DNA from: Flavobacteriaceae bacterium
Lineage (GTDB): Bacteria > Bacteroidota > Bacteroidia > Flavobacteriales > Flavobacteriaceae
Length of the DNA: 16,476 nucleotides
Direction: 5' to 3'
NCBI GenBank assembly: GCA_013003145.1
Contig: JABDLH010000258.1
Location: 1 to 16,476, forward strand
The notes under the pieces were generated by a model, which was not told the DNA's origin, did not search any database, and was given only the letters and a program-made list of their open reading frames with translations. How positions within the stretch are numbered: position 1 is the stretch's first letter; each line of letters opens with the position of its first letter. Below, in pieces: positions 12,972 to 16,476 of this stretch. The position numbers were made by a program, and so were the translations under genes.

Positions 12972-13961
12972 TGTCCCGTTAGCCTCTACCCATTTAAACT
13001 GGTACTGGTCTTCAGGGAACTTCATCCGTTCAGAGATACGCTCTAGCCGCGCAGGCAGTTTTACCAGGTAATCACGTGCCTTTTCAGCTTCATCTGAGAG
13101 GCTACGAAGATTTTCAATATCCCAGTATGCATTCAGTTTCTGGAGAATCTCTATATAATCCTGGGAGGTGTAAACCCCCAAACGCTGGGCGCAGTTAGAA
13201 AAATTCTCAAAGGCGGTACCAATGGTCCCTCCTGATTCTCTCAGGAAGTGAGCTGGCATAACGATCTTCATTTTCATCATGTGCGCAAAGGCGAGGATCA
13301 TTCCGTTGGGATCTTGCTCCAGTATGGTTTTCACGAATTCGCGATACGCAAGGTGGTGACGCATTTCGTCCCCGGCAATGATAGTACACATCTTACCCAG
13401 CAGGGCATTCCCCTTCTTCTTGGCCATCTGGCCTACCCTCTTATGCGAGATATTGGTAGCCAGTTCCTGGAAACTGGTATAGATGAAATTTTTATAAGGA
13501 TCCCTGTCCGTACCAATGTCAAAGCCATCTGCCAGTAAGTGCTGGGTAGATACTTCCATCTCGCGCATATTCACACGCCCGGACAAATAGAGATATTTGT
13601 TGAGAACATCTCCATGTCGGTTTTCTTCAGCTGTCCAGGCTCTCACCCATTTAGCCCAACCGGTTTCCTCTTCTGCATGCTGGTTAATTCCTTCCACATC
13701 CATCAACCAGGATTCGTAAGTAGGCAGCGCCTCTTCCGTAATGGTATCTGCAACCATAGTCACCCAGAAATCATACCCAAGTTCTTTAGATTCTTCACGC
13801 AGCTGTTCTACCTCGTCCAGGAAATTATCTCCTTGAGGATCCGGCAGGAAGTCTGAAGGTTGCCAGATATCTTCGATAGGAATTAAAAAAGATTCCATAT
13901 ATCCTTGCACCTTAGGCTCAATTGCCTGCATTACTTCTAGTCGTATATTCTTAGTAGCCAT
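12966..13961 (-). CDS. Acyl-ACP desaturase (stearoyl-ACP desaturase type, soluble diiron)
   Basis: A 331-residue soluble ferritin-like diiron enzyme that introduces a double bond into acyl-ACP, needing ferredoxin-type electron donors. The metal ligands of plant stearoyl-ACP desaturase have counterparts: Glu76 (ITEEALPTY), Glu113 and His116 (EENRH), Glu166 (SFQELATNISH), and Glu199 and His202 (GDEMRHH). The spacings match the plant enzyme except for one residue missing in the loop between the first two ligands. Plant-like blocks include WTAEENRHGD.LNKYLYLSGRV and AQRLGVYT..DY. There is no transit or signal peptide, so it acts in the cytosol. The stop codon shares a 6-base overlap with the convergent HhH gene. 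It follows the metallophosphoesterase gene codirectionally by 68 bp; its upstream region has only a one-mismatch -7 element (GAACTTTG, minus strand of 13981-13988). Regiochemistry cannot be read from sequence. Confidence 0.93.
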   Translation of the reverse strand: MATKNIRLEVMQAIEPKVQGYMESFLIPIEDIWQPSDFLPDPQGDNFLDEVEQLREESKELGYDFWVTMVADTITEEALPTYESWLMDVEGINQHAEEETGWAKWVRAWTAEENRHGDVLNKYLYLSGRVNMREMEVSTQHLLADGFDIGTDRDPYKNFIYTSFQELATNISHKRVGQMAKKKGNALLGKMCTIIAGDEMRHHLAYREFVKTILEQDPNGMILAFAHMMKMKIVMPAHFLRESGGTIGTAFENFSNCAQRLGVYTSQDYIEILQKLNAYWDIENLRSLSDEAEKARDYLVKLPARLERISERMKFPEDQYQFKWVEANGTL

Positions 13962-14029
13962 CTTATCCGCTTATGTTTTACAAAGTTCGTATATAATATA
14001 CTGAATCCATCATAAAAAAATACCAATCT

Positions 14030-14755
14030 TTAGTTCCTTCCGTCCTCTTCGGGGTATAAAGTGTGTACTGCATCACTCTGCCAGTACTCTTTAGTCCCAA
14101 TGTCCAAAGCAGTCAGTGGGCCCTTAAAAGCGGCCCCGGTATCAATGTTCCAGACATTCCCAGCTTGCTGCGGGGTTGACTCCCCCATCCGCGTCACCGG
14201 GGTGTGACCAATATAGATCTCCTTATAGTTCTTAAGCCTGGGCGGATAGCCCGGGTCTCCCCTGTCTAATGCGGGGTTCAGGGCTCTTGCCATTTCCCAT
14301 AAGGTCCTGTCCCAATAAAAATTAAAACTCTGGTATTCATGGTCAACTCCTTTCAAATTGGTAAACCCAGCATGCAGGAAAAGGTATTCGTCATCCTTGA
14401 GGAAATAATCTTCGAGTTGATCATAGAAGGTCAGGTGTTGAGCTTGTATCTCTTCCCCCCACTTCCGGTAAGAAGCCATTGTGGCCATACCCCCATGCTG
14501 CTCCCAGAGGGGATTATCATTCCCTGTCCTCAACCAGTCCGCACAGAGAACGTCGTGGTTCCCCCGGATCAGCACGCAATTGTGGGTTGTTTTCAGTTCC
14601 ATCAGGTAGTTCACGGTCTCAACAGCATCACTCCAGCCATCCACGTAATCGCCTAGAAATATCAAGCGGTCCTCAGGACTTACCTGTGCCCGTTCCAAAA
14701 CCTGTTCCAGGGCTCTTAAGCCCCCATGGATGTCGCCTATCACTAAATCTCTCAT
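14030..14755 (-). CDS. Metallophosphoesterase (PPP/ApaH-like serine/threonine phosphatase family)
   Basis: A 241-residue cytosolic dinuclear-metal phosphoesterase. All core motifs are present: GDIHG (residues 7-11, with Asp8 and His10), GDYVDGWSD (35-43), GNHD (65-68), HAG (His128) and GHTP (183-186). Length and motifs fit the bacterial PrpA/ApaH-like group, which includes protein phosphatases and diadenosine-tetraphosphate hydrolases. The second motif reads GDYVDGW rather than the common GDxVDRG; the Arg of that motif contacts substrate in PPP phosphatases, so specificity may differ. The substrate is unknown. It is codirectional with the desaturase gene 68 bp downstream and diverges from the fructokinase gene. 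Confidence 0.9.
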   Translation of the reverse strand: MRDLVIGDIHGGLRALEQVLERAQVSPEDRLIFLGDYVDGWSDAVETVNYLMELKTTHNCVLIRGNHDVLCADWLRTGNDNPLWEQHGGMATMASYRKWGEEIQAQHLTFYDQLEDYFLKDDEYLFLHAGFTNLKGVDHEYQSFNFYWDRTLWEMARALNPALDRGDPGYPPRLKNYKEIYIGHTPVTRMGESTPQQAGNVWNIDTGAAFKGPLTALDIGTKEYWQSDAVHTLYPEEDGRN

Positions 14756-14761
14756 ACTACA

Positions 14762-14801
14762 AAAATCGGAATTCCGAAGGGGATAACCATAATCCGATTT
14801 T
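14762..14801. repeat. Nested palindrome and inverted repeat in the phosphatase-fructokinase divergent gap
   Basis: A 12-bp palindrome TCGGAATTCCGA (14766-14777) overlaps a longer inverted repeat: AAAATCGGA (14762-14770) with TCCGATTTT (14793-14801). The region lies between two divergent start codons, so an operator role is more likely than termination. The remainder of the 188-bp gap holds a promoter-like pair near 14891-14923. Confidence 0.5.
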
Positions 14802-14890
14802 AAAAAGTCAGGGAATTAAAGATTAGAGCACAAACTCGCTACAACTAAATCGATTGAGCTAATTTTTGAGAGTCATTTAGCTCCTAATAA

Positions 14891-14923
14891 TTTGGCGTGC
14901 CGTTTATTTTCTGCTTACTTTAT
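14891..14923 (+). promoter_or_regulatory. Candidate promoter of the fructokinase-amylosucrase operon
   Basis: A TTTG (14891-14894) is followed after 21 bases by TACTTTAT (14916-14923), which matches the first six positions of TAnnTTTG. The spacing agrees with the -33/-7 arrangement of Bacteroidota promoters and leaves 20 bases to the ATG at 14944. The -7 octamer is imperfect, so the call is tentative. Confidence 0.35.
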
Positions 14924-14943
14924 ATCCTTAAGCCTTCTTAAAA

Positions 14944-15888
14944 ATGAAAAAGGTATTCTGTATTGGTGAAGCCCTGATCGATTTTGTTGCGGAGCACCAG
15001 GGAAGTGATCTTGCCAAAGCCAGTGATTTTACTAAAAAGGCCGGGGGTGCACCTGCAAATGTTGCCTGTGCCATTGCAAAATTAGGAGGTCGCAGCAGCT
15101 TTATTGGCAGTGTGGGCGATGACCCCTTCGGAACTTTTTTACTGGATATCCTTGAAAACCACGAGGTAGACCTCAGCTTTGTTGAACGGAGCGAAACCTT
15201 TACCACTATGGCTTTTGTATCTATAGCCGAAGACGGGGAAAGGGATTTTGTCTTCAGCAGGGGTGCAGACCGGGAACTCGTTTACAATCCCGGGGTAAAA
15301 TCACTCTTTAAAGGAAATATGGTACACCTGGGAGCAGCCACTGCTTTACTAGGCGGTACCCTGGAAAAATCCTATGGGCATTATTTCTTTGATGCCCTCA
15401 CCCAGAATGCTTTTATCAGTTTTGACCCTAATTACCGTTCAGATCTCTGGAAAAAGAGGGATAAGGAATTTATTCGGAAGTGCCTGCCGTATATAGAAAA
15501 ATCACATCTCTGTAAGTTCAGCCTGGAAGAGGCAAGGCTGATCTCGGGGAAAGAAGACCTGGGTGAAGCCTGTAAAGTACTGCACAAATTAGGAACCAGG
15601 ATAATAACCATCACCCTGGGGAAGGAAGGCACCTATGTAAGCAGCCCGAGTGGCATCTTTACCGTGCCCAGTATCCCGGTAGATCCCGTAGATACAACAG
15701 GTGCAGGAGACGCTTTTATCGGTTGCCTGCTATGGCAGATCTCCATGATGGATTCCCATGAATCGCTTTTTGAAAACGCCCAGCTTTTGCAGGATATGAT
15801 CGCTACTGCAAACAAGGCCGGAGCTATTACCACAACCAATTTTGGAGCTATAGAATCTCTCCCTACCCAACGACAACTACAAAGTTGA
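14944..15888 (+). CDS. Fructokinase (PfkB/ribokinase family)
   Basis: A 314-residue cytosolic sugar kinase, predicted to phosphorylate fructose at the expense of ATP. PfkB signature 1 appears as GGAPANVACAIAKLGG (34-49) and signature 2 as DTTGAGDAF (250-258), with catalytic base Asp256. The opening CIGEALIDFV (6-15) and the FDPNYRSDLW block (160-169) are characteristic of bacterial fructokinases. The next gene begins one base after its stop codon (TGATATG), indicating one operon with coupled translation. That partner, an amylosucrase, liberates fructose from sucrose, which supports the substrate assignment. 2-Keto-3-deoxygluconate kinase is the main alternative in this family, but motifs and context favour fructokinase. 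Confidence 0.9.
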   Translation: MKKVFCIGEALIDFVAEHQGSDLAKASDFTKKAGGAPANVACAIAKLGGRSSFIGSVGDDPFGTFLLDILENHEVDLSFVERSETFTTMAFVSIAEDGERDFVFSRGADRELVYNPGVKSLFKGNMVHLGAATALLGGTLEKSYGHYFFDALTQNAFISFDPNYRSDLWKKRDKEFIRKCLPYIEKSHLCKFSLEEARLISGKEDLGEACKVLHKLGTRIITITLGKEGTYVSSPSGIFTVPSIPVDPVDTTGAGDAFIGCLLWQISMMDSHESLFENAQLLQDMIATANKAGAITTTNFGAIESLPTQRQLQS

Positions 15889-15889
15889 T

Positions 15890-16476
15890 ATGAATCAGAC
15901 CGCCATACACCGGCTTCTGGCTGAGCAGGACAAGAAGCAGAATTCACCCGCTAAGCTCTTTAAGCTACGAATGGCGGCGAACCTCAGCATCATCAAACAC
16001 CTTTTTTCTTCCCTTTATCCCGAAGATGAGCACCCGGGAATGTTTGATAAACTGATAGAGCGATTACCGATGCTCTATGCAAAAAGGCCTGCAGAACTCA
16101 GGGCGCTGGATATTAAACGAACTTACGGGAGAAATGACCACTGGTACCAGTCAGAACAACTGGTCGGGATGCAACTCTATGTAGATCATTTCAGTGACAA
16201 CCTTCAAGGATTGATCAAACGCTTAGCTTACTTTGAAGAACTGGGGGTCAATTTCCTGCATCTTATGCCACTAACTACCAGGCCTTCCGGGGAAAATGAC
16301 GGGGGTTACGCGGTGAACAGCTATACGGAAATCGAAAAACGGCTGGGGAGTAAGGAAGACCTGCGGCAACTGACCAAAGAAATGCGGAAAAGGGGAATGT
16401 ACCTGATGCTGGATTTTGTGGTCAACCATACATCGGACGAATTCAGCTGGGCGCTCAAAGCCAAGGAAGGCGACCT
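15890..16476 (+). CDS. Amylosucrase-type GH13 enzyme (3' truncated by window edge)
   Basis: The frame is open from ATG 15890 to the window end, giving the first 195 residues of an enzyme normally ~630-650 long. It has the amylosucrase layout: an alpha-helical N-terminal domain (including MLYAKRPAELRALD), then entry into the GH13 barrel with VGMQLYVDHFSDNLQGL..RLAYFEELGVNFLHLMPL. The GENDGGYAVNSY block and GH13 region I, DFVVNHTSDEFSW, follow. Amylosucrase transfers glucose from sucrose to alpha-1,4-glucan and releases fructose; close relatives hydrolyse sucrose or make other products. There is no signal peptide, so it is cytosolic. It is translationally coupled to fructokinase. The catalytic Asp and Glu lie beyond the window, so polymerase versus hydrolase activity cannot be judged. 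Confidence 0.88.
   Translation, partial: MNQTAIHRLLAEQDKKQNSPAKLFKLRMAANLSIIKHLFSSLYPEDEHPGMFDKLIERLPMLYAKRPAELRALDIKRTYGRNDHWYQSEQLVGMQLYVDHFSDNLQGLIKRLAYFEELGVNFLHLMPLTTRPSGENDGGYAVNSYTEIEKRLGSKEDLRQLTKEMRKRGMYLMLDFVVNHTSDEFSWALKAKEGD

Noticed and set aside
13248..13856. Plus-strand open frames of ~100 residues opposite the desaturase gene
   Set aside because: Antisense shadows; the minus-strand desaturase explains the region fully.
1..16476. A hidden defence system, mobile element, CRISPR array or tRNA
   Set aside because: No direct repeats with spacers, integrase, transposase, toxin-antitoxin pair or tRNA-like cloverleaf could be identified. Gene content is metabolic and envelope-related throughout.

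Overview
The window looks like ordinary chromosomal sequence from a marine-type Flavobacteriaceae bacterium (Bacteroidota). Five things support this. Shine-Dalgarno sequences are absent before the start codons. The Bacteroidota -7 promoter element TAnnTTTG recurs, in the correct orientation, upstream of many transcription units. Several Sec/lipoprotein signal peptides are present. One lipoprotein (6143-7066) belongs to a family I know from flavobacterial genomes. The metabolic genes (kynurenine-pathway dioxygenase, SulP transporter, PhyH dioxygenase, amylosucrase) also fit. No rRNA, tRNA, insertion sequence, CRISPR array, integrase or phage gene is visible.

Layout. 1-764 holds the C-terminal half of a class III PLP enzyme that closely resembles 2,2-dialkylglycine decarboxylase. 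848-2581 encodes a GH13 alpha-glucosidase lipoprotein and 2653-3360 an exported SIMPL-domain protein. A perfect bidirectional terminator (3381-3412) separates these from a minus-strand pair: a PhyH-type Fe(II)/2OG dioxygenase (5027-6022) and a SulP/STAS anion transporter (3415-4950). A minus-strand lipoprotein with an internal duplication (6143-7066) has its own directional terminator and diverges from gpsA (7196-8197). A small conserved protein (8211-8567, minus) and cvpA (8674-9195, plus) diverge from very closely packed promoters. Next come a CAP-domain lipoprotein (9443-9955), 3-hydroxyanthranilate 3,4-dioxygenase nbaC (10068-10607) and an ALDH7-family semialdehyde dehydrogenase (10752-12305) ending in a strong terminator. 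An inner-membrane HhH protein (12447-12971) converges on a plant-type acyl-ACP desaturase (12966-13961, minus), which follows a metallophosphoesterase (14030-14755, minus). The right end is a sucrose operon: a PfkB fructokinase (14944-15888) and, one base later, an amylosucrase (from 15890, running off the window).

How the genes connect. The right-end pair makes direct biochemical sense, because amylosucrase releases fructose from sucrose and fructokinase traps it. The alpha-glucosidase at the left may also serve alpha-glucan use, but it is about 13 kb away. nbaC and the aldehyde dehydrogenase are adjacent and codirectional, but the dehydrogenase carries the signature of the lysine-catabolic ALDH7 family rather than of aminomuconate-semialdehyde dehydrogenases. 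A functional link is therefore uncertain. The rest are largely independent housekeeping or envelope genes.

I found no convincing undescribed multi-gene system. The best leads are regulatory and protein-family details: a 19-bp palindrome overlapping the ALDH promoter, three TAnnTTTG elements packed within 29 bp between divergent genes, the duplicated lipoprotein fold, and intergenic inverted repeats before nbaC and in the 9196-9442 gap. No gene-free stretch exceeds 300 bases.
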